Shown: positions 1-6,326 of the stretch, piece after piece
Position numbering within the stretch: position 1 is the stretch's first letter
How the letters are laid out: each line of letters begins with the position of its first letter
Position numbers and translations under genes: made by a program
Notes under the pieces: generated by a model
Seen by the model: the letters and a program-made list of their open reading frames with translations, nothing else
What the model was told of the DNA's origin: nothing
The model's database searches: none
Source: JBBEDC01 sp040881505
GTDB lineage: Bacteria; Patescibacteriota; Andersenbacteria; UBA10190
DNA length: 11,113 bases
NCBI GenBank assembly: GCA_040881505.1
Contig: JBBEDC010000055.1
Location: forward strand, 1-11,113
Reading direction: 5' to 3'

Positions 1-1
1 A

Positions 2-184
2 GTACTCCAGGAGCCAGAAGAAGTTGTGGCCCTAGTACAGGAACCAAAAACTCAGGAACAAATTGACGCTGACTTAGCTGAGGAAGTGAAAGAGGACGTG
101 GAAAGCGTAGAAGGAACCGAAGAGAAGAAGGAAGAACCAGCAGAAGGGGAGGCCGCAGCTGAGCCCGAGGCGGCTGCCAAGTAA
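2..184 (+). CDS. C-terminal tail of an unidentified protein (partial)
   Basis: One reading frame runs from the left edge to a TAA at 182-184 and encodes 60 residues. They are almost entirely Glu, Ala, Pro, Lys, Val and Gln and end in EAAAEPEAAAK. The segment is low-complexity, strongly acidic and probably disordered. The frame is open throughout and is followed directly by a good hairpin terminator, so it is very likely the real end of a gene whose body lies outside the window. Tails of this kind occur on several CPR ribosomal and envelope proteins, but nothing here identifies the family. It converges on prmC, whose stop lies 55 bases away. Confidence 0.75.
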   Translation, partial: VLQEPEEVVALVQEPKTQEQIDADLAEEVKEDVESVEGTEEKKEEPAEGEAAAEPEAAAK

Positions 185-203
185 CCAATCTTTTTTCGAG
201 GAA

Positions 204-237
204 GAAGGCAGTCAGAAAAGACTGCCTTCGTTGTTTT
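204..237 (+). terminator. Rho-independent terminator after the left-edge gene
   Basis: A perfect 10-bp stem, GAAGGCAGTC (204-213) with GACTGCCTTC (220-229), encloses a 6-base loop and is followed by GTTGTTTT. It sits 19 bases after the TAA at 182-184. In the minus direction no U-tract follows the stem, so it mainly serves the plus-strand gene. Confidence 0.85.
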
Positions 238-238
238 A

Positions 239-1021
239 TTAGATATTATGCTGATATATTTCTCCGTTTTTGCCCTCGAATATTGCCGGCAAAGGAGAAG
301 CTAAGAGCTTTCGAACTGCATCATTTCCATCCTTTCCGCCATCAAGGGCTATCCGTGGCTCAAAGGTTAACCCGTTTGTGTGGATGTTGGATGCGGCTTG
401 CTCAAGCTCAGCAGTGGGAACATAGGGTGGGTTTGAAACGAGTAGGTCGATATTAAATGGAGCTATTGGAGAGAGTAGGTCCCCGGTTACGAAAGAAATC
501 TTTTCTAATACGTTATGCCGCTCCGCATTTTTTCGCGCCACCAAAAGTGCATCCTTTGAAATATCGGTAGCATATATTTGTTGTATATAGTCAGGAGCTT
601 CAAGCAAGAGCGTGATCGCAACACAGCCGCTGCCGGTTCCAATATCGGCAATGGTAATTGGCTTCCTTGTTTCCTGTGCCATTTGCTGAATATGCGGCAA
701 CGCTGTATCAACGAGCTGTTCGGTTGTTGGGCGAGGGACGAGGACACGCTCATCAATGTGAAAAGTGCGCCCGTAGAAGTCCCATTCACCGAGCACATAC
801 GCCAAGGGCTTACCTGTCTTCCGGGCAGCTAGAAGTGACTGAACGGAGCTCAACAAAGCGTCATCTAAAACTTCTGACTGATGAGCGGCAAGGGGAAGAA
901 GGCCGTCGGGCAGTATGTGGCGGAGAATAAACTCCACATCAAGCTGGGGGGTATCAGAGACTTCTCTTAACTCCTCGACAGCATCGTGTGCCACTGCTCT
1001 AATTGTCAGTTGATGCTTCAC
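239..1021 (-). CDS. prmC: PrmC, release factor glutamine N5-methyltransferase, short C-terminus
   Basis: PrmC (HemK) transfers a methyl group from SAM to the glutamine of the GGQ motif in release factors. The N-terminal helical domain (about 1-75) is followed by the family segment around PRPTTE (96-101), the SAM-binding loop GTGSG (128-132), the acidic residue D153 after strand 2, and the catalytic NPPY (197-200) that holds the target glutamine. The GTG start at 1021 gives a family-like N-terminus; no clear Shine-Dalgarno precedes it. The gene lies 13 bases after prfA, which encodes its substrate, so the two are surely co-transcribed. The oddity is the end: only 60 residues follow NPPY, against about 77 in E. 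coli PrmC (197 to 277 overall alignment suggests roughly 20-35 missing), so the last beta strands of the fold appear lost. Neither alternative frame restores a recognisable end. Confidence 0.93.
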   Translation of the reverse strand: MKHQLTIRAVAHDAVEELREVSDTPQLDVEFILRHILPDGLLPLAAHQSEVLDDALLSSVQSLLAARKTGKPLAYVLGEWDFYGRTFHIDERVLVPRPTTEQLVDTALPHIQQMAQETRKPITIADIGTGSGCVAITLLLEAPDYIQQIYATDISKDALLVARKNAERHNVLEKISFVTGDLLSPIAPFNIDLLVSNPPYVPTAELEQAASNIHTNGLTFEPRIALDGGKDGNDAVRKLLASPLPAIFEGKNGEIYQHNI

Positions 1022-1034
1022 GGTAATTTCTAGA

Positions 1035-2102
1035 TCAGCTTGCTTGCTGCATGAGAAGTTCCTGCTCAGCGTTTTTTAGGGCAGTGAAGACAGGGTCAAA
1101 GGCTCCTTCCATTACTGTCTCTATTCCACTCCAAGATTCTTTAATGCGGTGATCCGTGATTCGGTCTTGAGGGAAGTTATAAGTACGAATCTTTTCAGAT
1201 CGATCTCCTGTTCCAATTTGTCCACGACGCTCCTGCGCTTGCTGCGTAGCGCGCCGTTCCTCTTCAGCGTCGAGTAGGCGAGCACGGAGCAGGCTCATTG
1301 CCTTGAGTTTGTTCTTGTGTTGGCTGCGCTCTTCCTGACAGGCGACAACAAGACCGCTCGGAATATGCGTGATGCGAATTGCGGAGCTAGTTTTGTTTAC
1401 ATGTTGGCCTCCGGCGCCACTTGCTCGATAGGTATCAATCCGCAAATCCTCTGGCTTAATTTCCAGATCCACTTCTTCCGCTTGTGGCATCACTGCAACG
1501 GTAACAGTGGATGTGTGGGTTCGCCCCTGCTTCTCAGTCTCCGGAACACGCTGGACTCGGTGTACGCCACGCTCGTATTTGATTGTACCAAATACTTGTT
1601 CACCAGATATTTCAGCCACAATTTCTTTAAATCCTCCTTGTTCACTAAATGATTGGCTGACCAGGGCTATCTTCCAATTATGAATTTCTGCATATCGCGC
1701 ATATGCTCGAAAAAGCTCGCCCGCAAAAAGGGCTGCTTCTTCACCGCCGGCTCCAGCCCGGATTTCCAAGATAACATCTCGTGAGTTTCGAGGGTCTACT
1801 GGTATGAGAAGACCACGAAGGGTGTTTTCCATGGTGAGATGTTCTTCCGCAAGGCGTTGCTGTTCCTCGACAGCCATTACTTGAAGGTCTTCGTCTTCGT
1901 TTTGAGCCATAGTATTTGCCTCTGACTGCTCTTGCTCTATTTGCTGCAGCTTTTCAAGGGCTTCGAATAGGGCTCGTTTGTGATTGAGGTCGTGCGAAAG
2001 CTCTCTCATTTTATTGCCGTCCCTCATAGCTTCTGGGGTGCCCATTTGAGCAGTAAGATGGTCGATGTCAGCCTTAAGTTGTTCGATTGAAGGGTATTTC
2101 AT
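1035..2102 (-). CDS. prfA: Peptide chain release factor 1
   Basis: RF1 recognises UAA and UAG in the ribosomal A site and triggers peptide release. From the ATG at 2102 the protein has 355 residues, the usual RF1 length. The N-terminal helical domain is followed by RAGAGG (115-120), the codon-reading loop RVPETE (185-190; the PxT form marks RF1, not RF2), HTST (196-199) and the catalytic GAGGQ (229-233). The tail with RIRTYNFPQ-type sequence (305-312) is also typical. An in-frame TTG at 2135 would add 11 residues, but it lies inside the stem of the rpmE terminator, so the ATG is preferred. The gene ends with TGA, which RF1 cannot read, so this cell must also have RF2. prmC follows at once. 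No good Shine-Dalgarno is visible upstream. Confidence 0.96.
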   Translation of the reverse strand: MKYPSIEQLKADIDHLTAQMGTPEAMRDGNKMRELSHDLNHKRALFEALEKLQQIEQEQSEANTMAQNEDEDLQVMAVEEQQRLAEEHLTMENTLRGLLIPVDPRNSRDVILEIRAGAGGEEAALFAGELFRAYARYAEIHNWKIALVSQSFSEQGGFKEIVAEISGEQVFGTIKYERGVHRVQRVPETEKQGRTHTSTVTVAVMPQAEEVDLEIKPEDLRIDTYRASGAGGQHVNKTSSAIRITHIPSGLVVACQEERSQHKNKLKAMSLLRARLLDAEEERRATQQAQERRGQIGTGDRSEKIRTYNFPQDRITDHRIKESWSGIETVMEGAFDPVFTALKNAEQELLMQQAS

Positions 2103-2133
2103 AGGATGTAGTAACAATAGGATAGATAGACGC

Positions 2134-2163
2134 AAAAAGCACCACGAAAACCGTGGTGCTTTT
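2134..2163 (-). terminator. Terminator after rpmE
   Basis: A perfect 12-bp stem pairs 2135-2146 with 2152-2163 (core GCACCACG/CGTGGTGC) with a 5-base loop. Because the stem ends in A4/T4, each strand carries T residues after the GC core, and on the minus strand the run is TTTTT. It lies 15 bases after the rpmE stop and 32 bases before the prfA ATG, separating rpmE from prfA-prmC. It implies readthrough or a separate promoter for prfA. Confidence 0.85.
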
Positions 2164-2178
2164 GTGGGAACTAGCTAG

Positions 2179-2469
2179 CTAACCTAGCTTTACCGTTTCG
2201 TCTGCCTGTTGTTTGTCCTTCTTCTTTTTGCTCTTTTGACCCTCTGTGCTGGCGCTTTTCAGGGTTTTTGCTTCCTGTTGTCGCTTTCGGAATTTGTCTA
2301 CTCGTCCAGCTACGTCAACCAGTTTTTGCTTGCCGGTATAGAAAGGATGGCAGGCAGAACAGACTTCAACATTCAACTCGCTCTCCGTAGAGCCAGTCAC
2401 GAACGTATTCCCGCAGGAGCAGGTTACTGTTACTTCATCGTTATAAGTTGGGTGGATTGCTTGTTTCAT
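2179..2469 (-). CDS. rpmE: 50S ribosomal protein bL31, zinc-binding form, long basic tail
   Basis: bL31 is a small protein of the large ribosomal subunit that bridges to the small subunit. From the ATG at 2469 the 96-residue product begins MKQAIHPTY and carries the four zinc-ligand cysteines of the C+ form (C17, C19, C37, C40), followed by HPFYTGKQK (41-49) and the family end AGRVDKF (54-60). After this come about 35 extra residues rich in Lys, Gln and Ser, with a KKKK run, beyond the usual 65-75-residue length. The frame stays open upstream to an ATG at 2565, adding 32 residues. However, a promoter-like pair (2488-2516) lies inside that extension and the standard family start fits 2469, so I prefer the short form. 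The stop is TAG. Confidence 0.93.
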   Translation of the reverse strand: MKQAIHPTYNDEVTVTCSCGNTFVTGSTESELNVEVCSACHPFYTGKQKLVDVAGRVDKFRKRQQEAKTLKSASTEGQKSKKKKDKQQADETVKLG

Positions 2470-2487
2470 AGAAATATACGAATTTCC

Positions 2488-2516
2488 AGCATAGCTGGAT
2501 TGCTTGATTTTTGCAA
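2488..2516 (-). promoter_or_regulatory. Probable rpmE promoter
   Basis: On the minus strand TTGCAA (2511-2516) and TATGCT (2488-2493) are separated by exactly 17 bases. Each matches four of six consensus positions. Initiation would fall near 2481, giving a leader of about 12 bases before the ATG at 2469. The small inverted repeat CCAGC-TAT-GCTGG overlaps the -10 and could be an operator. Confidence 0.5.
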
Positions 2517-2607
2517 GCATCTGTCGTATTGTGGGGCCTACGCCGCTTTTGCGCGGTTCATTCATTTTTAACTACCCACCCAGCTAGATGGCCCGTCCCG
2601 TCCGATG

Positions 2608-2613
2608 CATAAT
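2608..2613 (+). promoter_or_regulatory. Candidate -10 box for rpsB-tsf
   Basis: CATAAT matches five of six positions of the -10 consensus. It lies in the divergent rpmE/rpsB gap and would give a leader of roughly 85 bases before rpsB. No convincing -35 hexamer is present 16-18 bases upstream, so the call is tentative. Confidence 0.35.
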
Positions 2614-2628
2614 CGAGGCGGATTCCCA

Positions 2629-2660
2629 CTCCTCTTGCTATCAGCAGCAAGTAACGGGAG
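2629..2660 (+). promoter_or_regulatory. Leader hairpin upstream of rpsB
   Basis: CTTGCT (2634-2639) pairs with AGCAAG (2646-2651) around a 6-base loop. CTCC (2629-2632) pairs with GGAG (2657-2660) outside an asymmetric internal loop. rpsB-tsf operons are known to be autoregulated by S2 binding to their leader, so this is a candidate S2 site. That role is inference from position and shape. Confidence 0.4.
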
Positions 2661-2689
2661 AGTACGGCAAATATCTTCTGGGGAGGCAC

Positions 2690-2696
2690 AAGGAGA
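2690..2696 (+). promoter_or_regulatory. Shine-Dalgarno site of rpsB
   Basis: AAGGAGA ends 9 bases before the ATG at 2706. It is the strongest ribosome binding site in the window and contrasts with the many genes here that have none. Confidence 0.8.
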
Positions 2697-2705
2697 AACA
2701 TAACT

Positions 2706-3503
2706 ATGTCAGAGAAAAAAGAAGTAACAAAAAAGCCAGATCTGGCGAATATTCTGCCAGAGCTTGTAACTCTGCTCGAAGCAGGGGTCCACTTCGGACA
2801 CGAACGCAGCAAGCGCAATCCGAAAATGGAGCAATATATTTTTATGCAGCGAAACCGTGTTGCAATCGTTGATCTCGAACAGACGCTCGAGCACCTAAAG
2901 GCAGCTGCGGAGTTTGCGTATAAGGTGGCAAGTACGCCTTCGAATGAATTACTGTTTGTTGGTACCAAGCGCCAGGCACGGGCTATCGTCCGTAAGTATG
3001 CCGAAGCAGCTGGCCAACCATATGTTACTCAGAGATGGTTGGGCGGAACGCTAACTAACTTTTCAACTATCCTAAAAAGTATCGAGAAGCTTGATGAGCT
3101 CAAGCGCATTTCCGGAAGCTCAACGATGACTAAAATGACTAAGAAAGAACGCGCTGTACACCAGAAGGAAATCGGGCGCCTAGAGGGAGTGCTCGAAGGC
3201 ATCAAGAGTCTCAAAACGCTTCCAGCCGCTGTTGTAGTGATCGGTGCTCATGATGAAAAGATTGCCGTTCGGGAAGCCATCCGCGTTGGCATCCCAGTAA
3301 TTGGTTTAACCGATACGAACGCGGATCCTGAGCAGGTCGATTATCCAATCCCGGGTAATGACGATGCTGTACGCTCTATCGACCTGATTACGAAAGTGTT
3401 AGCAGAAGCTATCCTGAAAGCTCGCGGCAAGACGCTTGACCTATCTGGTACACTAAAAGAGAAGGCAGAAGATACCGAGAGTGCTGAAAAAGCTTCTGCG
3501 TAA
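2706..3503 (+). CDS. rpsB: 30S ribosomal protein uS2
   Basis: uS2 is an essential small-subunit protein that binds late in assembly and helps recruit bS1-type partners. The 265-residue product carries the family signatures in order: AGVHFGH (26-32), RNPKM (37-41), the FVGTKRQA segment (84-91), RWLGGTLTNF (110-119), a coiled insertion with a lysine-rich stretch (about 130-165), and LTDTNADP...VDYPIPGNDDA (201-221). The first 20 residues and the acidic last 20 extend beyond the conserved core. The ATG at 2706 is fixed by the AAGGAGA site. tsf follows after 27 bases, giving the near-universal rpsB-tsf operon. Confidence 0.97.
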   Translation: MSEKKEVTKKPDLANILPELVTLLEAGVHFGHERSKRNPKMEQYIFMQRNRVAIVDLEQTLEHLKAAAEFAYKVASTPSNELLFVGTKRQARAIVRKYAEAAGQPYVTQRWLGGTLTNFSTILKSIEKLDELKRISGSSTMTKMTKKERAVHQKEIGRLEGVLEGIKSLKTLPAAVVVIGAHDEKIAVREAIRVGIPVIGLTDTNADPEQVDYPIPGNDDAVRSIDLITKVLAEAILKARGKTLDLSGTLKEKAEDTESAEKASA

Positions 3504-3530
3504 GTATTAAATCATAATCCAGGGATAACT

Positions 3531-4112
3531 ATGGCTATTACAATGGAGCAAATAAAAGAACTTCGATCTCGTACGGGTGCGGGCGTAGTGGATGCCAAGG
3601 AGGCGCTGACGTCTGCGGACGGGGATATGGAGAAGGCAATTGGCTGGCTGCGTGAGCGTGGAAAAGCAAAGGCTGCCAAGAAAGCTGATCGACTCACTCA
3701 TGAAGGTGTGGTTGGAGCATATATTCACAGTAATAATAAGCTCGCTGTTTTAGTGGGACTTCTGTGCGAAACAGACTTTGTTGCCCGCAATGACAAGTTC
3801 CAGGAGCTAGCTCGTAGTATTGCCATGCATGTGGCGGCTATGGACCCGCTTGTAGTGAGTCCTGATGATGTTCCTGAGGCGGAGCTAGTTCAGGAGCGTG
3901 AATTAGCTCAAAAGCAGGTTGCCGATAAACCGGCTGAAATGCAGGAAAAAATTATCGAAGGCAAACTGAAAAAGTTCCGTGAAGAGCGTGCGCTGCTTAC
4001 CCAGCCCTATGTCAAGGATCCAAAGAAGACTGTCCAGGATGTAATTAATGAGGCTATTCATGAGCTAGGAGAGAATGTCACCGTTAAAGAGTTTACTCGC
4101 GTAGCGCTCTAA
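3531..4112 (+). CDS. tsf: Elongation factor Ts, short form
   Basis: EF-Ts is the nucleotide exchange factor that removes GDP from EF-Tu. The 193-residue product has the N-terminal UBA-like domain with RTGAGVVDAKEAL (14-26) and the hallmark TDFVARN (81-87), which contacts EF-Tu. A long charged coiled segment (about 115-150) and the closing LGENVTVKEF (179-188) follow. It is about 90 residues shorter than E. coli EF-Ts and resembles the short Thermus/CPR type with one core subdomain. The weak AGGGA, 8 bases before the ATG, is the only ribosome binding site seen. It is co-transcribed with rpsB and followed by a terminator. Confidence 0.96.
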   Translation: MAITMEQIKELRSRTGAGVVDAKEALTSADGDMEKAIGWLRERGKAKAAKKADRLTHEGVVGAYIHSNNKLAVLVGLLCETDFVARNDKFQELARSIAMHVAAMDPLVVSPDDVPEAELVQERELAQKQVADKPAEMQEKIIEGKLKKFREERALLTQPYVKDPKKTVQDVINEAIHELGENVTVKEFTRVAL

Positions 4113-4135
4113 GCCTCCTTACTTAAGAGTCATAT

Positions 4136-4172
4136 AATCGACCGGCACGAAATAGAGCCGGTCGATTTGTAT
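4136..4172 (+). terminator. Terminator of the rpsB-tsf operon
   Basis: An 11-bp stem pairs 4136-4146 (AATCGACCGGC) with 4157-4167 (GCCGGTCGATT) around a 10-base loop. A short T-rich stretch (TTGTATATAT) follows. It lies 24 bases after the tsf stop. Confidence 0.75.
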
Positions 4173-4221
4173 ATATAGTCCCATTTAGTGAAATCCTGTT
4201 CAAAAATCATCTCAATTCGCC

Positions 4222-4250
4222 TTGGCGGCCCTAATATTTACTGATAACAT
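4222..4250 (+). promoter_or_regulatory. Candidate promoter for the TPR gene
   Basis: TTGGCG (4222-4227) and TAACAT (4245-4250) are 17 bases apart, and the -10 is preceded by TGA, giving an extended -10 form. The leader would be about 130 bases. The rest of the gap up to 4389 contains nothing else I recognise. The match is modest. Confidence 0.33.
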
Positions 4251-4389
4251 ACGTAATGACAGCTTTCGCCGCCCTTTCGAAGTCAGTAGTGAGTATCCTT
4301 CAGTTGGTATACCTCATTCTTCAGGTTCAATGAAACATGTGCCTGCAAGAGCTGTTTTTAAACACATATTTTGTTCAGGTTGAGCGTGC

Positions 4390-5523
4390 ATGCTTTACGA
4401 CGTATTACCACCATTGTTTTTGTTCGGATCCTTAGGGGGGATTGTTTTGGTGGTATCGCGAGTCACAATGCGGCTGCGCCGAATCCAGTTTTCTCAGGAA
4501 GTTCGACAATCAGCCACAACAAAGCCAAAGAAAGAGGTAGAACTGACTCCTAATAGGAAAGGAATACAGCTATTTAAAAACCGTGCTGCCGTTATTCCTC
4601 ATGTTGTGAAAAACAGCACAGCTAACACCAAGCAGTGGTGGCATGACCGCAAAGAGCGGAAAGAAGCGAAAGCAGAGGCCCGCGAACAAGCAGTACAGGA
4701 AGCTGTTGTTAAAGCAGAAGAGAAGGAACAGGCCGCAGAGAGCGGATCTGTTATAACAGAACCCCGCAAAGGCTGGCGTGATCGGATGACTAGTTGGTCA
4801 GAAAAGAGTAGGGGCAAGCTCTCTGGGTTGAAGGAATCAGTAGCCGATACGGTACCTCGTCGCATTCGTATTGGTACTCCCGTGGCTGCTGTACCGCCTG
4901 CTGCGATTAAGACGCGAGCGTTAGACTTGGAAGGCGACGTTGAGGAAGTAGAGGGACAGGGATCGTCAAAGATAAAGCTAGTGCGTGTTCGGAAGAAAAC
5001 TGAAGAGCAGGCTATTCAGGAAGAACGAAAACGAAAGGCTAAAGCAGTAGTACCAGAACCTCAGGCACCAGCCGCCTTAAGCGAGCAGGGCCCACTTGGA
5101 GAAGCAGCCGAAGCTATCCACGCCGAACAGTACGAGAAAGCAGAGGATATTCTTGTTCCCTACATAGTCCAGCATTCTCGAGAGGCTAAGGCATATATGC
5201 TGCTCGGGAAGGCGGCCTTAGGGCGAGAGGCTTGGGAGGAAGCGATGGAGATCTTCGAGCAGGTGTTGAATATTGACGATGCTCAGAAAGGGGCTCGAGC
5301 AGGGCTAGGACATGCGGCATTAAAGATTGGAAAGATGACCGTAGCGCTATCCTCCCTTCAGCGAGCTCATGATGAGGACGGAGGCGACCCTCAAGTGCTA
5401 CAAGATCTGCTGACTATCGCTCAGCGAATGGATAACAAGGTGCTAGCCCGTTCCGTTAAGGAGGATCTTGCTAAAATTGAATTCGACGCAATCCGAGAAC
5501 AAGCAAAAGAACCTGTCCGGTAA
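4390..5523 (+). CDS. Membrane-anchored TPR-repeat protein of unknown role
   Basis: The 377-residue product has one N-terminal membrane segment (about 5-25), followed by basic residues (RVTMRLRR, 24-31) that should keep the following part in the cytoplasm. A long charged linker includes a Lys/Glu/Ala helix likely to form a coiled coil (about 85-118) and a proline-rich stretch near 165-172. The C-terminal third (about 234-340) contains roughly three TPR-like helix pairs with spaced Ala/Gly/Leu positions, such as AKAYMLLGKAALGREAWEEA. TPR domains bind other proteins, so an adaptor or assembly role at the membrane is plausible. No enzyme motif is visible. No clear Shine-Dalgarno site precedes the ATG. 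The stop codon lies in the loop of its own terminator. Comparable anchored TPR proteins occur in CPR genomes, but I cannot name the family. Confidence 0.85.
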   Translation: MLYDVLPPLFLFGSLGGIVLVVSRVTMRLRRIQFSQEVRQSATTKPKKEVELTPNRKGIQLFKNRAAVIPHVVKNSTANTKQWWHDRKERKEAKAEAREQAVQEAVVKAEEKEQAAESGSVITEPRKGWRDRMTSWSEKSRGKLSGLKESVADTVPRRIRIGTPVAAVPPAAIKTRALDLEGDVEEVEGQGSSKIKLVRVRKKTEEQAIQEERKRKAKAVVPEPQAPAALSEQGPLGEAAEAIHAEQYEKAEDILVPYIVQHSREAKAYMLLGKAALGREAWEEAMEIFEQVLNIDDAQKGARAGLGHAALKIGKMTVALSSLQRAHDEDGGDPQVLQDLLTIAQRMDNKVLARSVKEDLAKIEFDAIREQAKEPVR

Positions 5524-5537
5524 AAGACAGGTTCTTT
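5506..5537. terminator. Bidirectional terminator shared by convergent genes
   Basis: AAAGAACCTGTC (5506-5517) pairs perfectly over 12 bp with GACAGGTTCTTT (5526-5537). The 8-base loop contains the TAA stop of the TPR gene. The A/T ends give a T-tract on both strands (TTCTTTCTG on plus, TTCTTTTGCTT on minus), so it can end both the TPR transcript and the convergent small gene whose stop is at 5557. Confidence 0.85.
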
Positions 5538-5556
5538 CTGTTTGGGACCTATTTCT

Positions 5557-5907
5557 TTAAGCGATAGTAAACCGGTACAGGCCGATTGCGCCGCCAAAGA
5601 TTCCGAGAGCGATGAATGTCATCACGATTTCGGGTGTTCCAGATTCAGCGGAAGGAGTAACTGCAGCCGCTACCTGAGGCTCAGGGGCGAGTTGACGCTC
5701 TTGAGCAACTGGGGCTGGAGTGGTCACGTCGATAATTTCTTGATCTTGTGGAGGGGTGAATATTCCATCTTGAGGCAGCTGTTCTTCTTGGGCCACATCA
5801 ATCGTTTCATTAGCGCTTGGTTTAGCCAGGTACCATACGAGCGCTCCAGCCGCAAAGGTGGCAAGGATGATAGCGATAATTACGATGCGTGAGCGGTTAT
5901 TTTCCAT
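5557..5907 (-). CDS. Small two-TM protein with Pro/Glu-rich middle, unknown
   Basis: The 116-residue product has an N-terminal hydrophobic segment after a basic start (MENNRSR, then about 8-27), a proline-, glutamate- and glutamine-rich middle (about 30-90) and a second hydrophobic segment (about 93-112). The likely topology is two membrane spans, or a signal segment plus a C-terminal anchor, with the acidic linker outside the cytoplasm. The end resembles cell-wall sorting or PEP-CTERM-like tails in layout (small-residue motif SGTPE at 89-93, hydrophobic helix, one Arg near the end). There is no LPXTG and no strong basic tail, so a sorting role is only a possibility. A well-formed promoter (5918-5945) lies directly upstream. 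The paired minus-strand frame and shared terminator support a real gene. Confidence 0.75.
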   Translation of the reverse strand: MENNRSRIVIIAIILATFAAGALVWYLAKPSANETIDVAQEEQLPQDGIFTPPQDQEIIDVTTPAPVAQERQLAPEPQVAAAVTPSAESGTPEIVMTFIALGIFGGAIGLYRFTIA

Positions 5908-5917
5908 AGCTAAGCAG

Positions 5918-5945
5918 CGTATACCTTTTGGCTAGAGGTGGTCAA
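5918..5945 (-). promoter_or_regulatory. Promoter of the two-TM protein gene
   Basis: On the minus strand TTGACC (5940-5945) is separated by 16 bases from TATACG (5918-5923). Initiation would fall near 5911, leaving only a few bases before the ATG at 5907, so the mRNA is nearly leaderless. No Shine-Dalgarno is present. Confidence 0.6.
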
Positions 5946-5991
5946 GCGCCTTTGTGAAGCCATTGTCAGGAATATCTGACGAACTTCACTG

Positions 5992-6000
5992 TGGTACAAT
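5992..6000 (+). promoter_or_regulatory. Extended -10 promoter of the SMR-like gene
   Basis: TGG followed by TACAAT (5995-6000) fits an extended -10 element with five of six hexamer matches. It lies 7 bases before the ATG at 6008, so transcription would begin at or next to the start codon. An in-frame ATG at 5999 overlaps the -10 itself and is therefore less likely to be the start. Confidence 0.5.
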
Positions 6001-6007
6001 GTCGTTC

Positions 6008-6326
6008 ATGGGATGGATTATTCCATTAATGCTGCTCATAGCGTTTGAGGCCGTAGCCGACGTGCTATCAAAAGAGTATTTAAATCACGGTACCGCTAAG
6101 TGGTGGTTGCTTGCTATTGGCATGTACGTTGTTGCCAATATCTTCTGGCTGTATGCAATCAGGCATGGCTCCGGTCTTACGCGTGGCGCATGTTTTTTCT
6201 GTGGGATCGGCTGTCCTAGCCATTGTTATCGGTATCCTCTTCTACAAAGAATCATTAACAAAGACGGACTTGGCGGGGGTGCTTTTGGGAGTGTTAGCTC
6301 TCGGGTTAATTTTCTGGGATGACTAG
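6008..6326 (+). pseudogene. SMR-type small multidrug/metabolite transporter, frame broken
   Basis: SMR proteins are four-helix inner-membrane antiporters of about 105-110 residues that work as dimers. The first frame encodes MGWIIPLMLLIAFE... with Glu at residue 14, matching the essential membrane glutamate Glu14 of EmrE, and runs to ...HGSGLTRGACF. The rest (FSVGSAVLAIVIGIL...GLIFWDD, stop TAG 6324) is in the next frame. Removing one T from the T6 run at 6193-6198 joins the two into a smooth 105-residue protein with four membrane segments, exactly family length. The break may be a true mutation, a homopolymer sequencing error, or slippage at the T-run. The coding character is intact on both sides, so any inactivation is recent. 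The end overlaps the following exonuclease gene. An EamA/DMT half-protein is the alternative identity. Confidence 0.72.

Noticed and set aside
1035..1037. UGA recoded as glycine, as in some CPR lineages
   Set aside because: UGA ends prfA and the 103-residue ORF at sensible places, and no gene here needs an internal UGA to be read.
2103..2135. Extended RF1 start with a TTG at 2135
   Set aside because: It lies in the stem of the rpmE terminator, is not ATG, and adds residues absent from RF1. The ATG at 2102 gives the normal length.
2558..2968. Minus-strand 136-codon frame over the rpsB start
   Set aside because: It overlaps the clearly conserved S2 coding sequence and the rpmE/rpsB promoter gap and shows no domain.
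4113..4389. A hidden gene or RNA between tsf and the TPR gene
   Set aside because: Apart from the terminator and a weak promoter pair, no frame or structure stands out.
5542..5892. Plus-strand 116-codon frame opposite the two-TM gene
   Set aside because: It encodes a low-quality Cys/Trp-rich sequence, while the minus frame has a signal segment, a promoter and a shared terminator.
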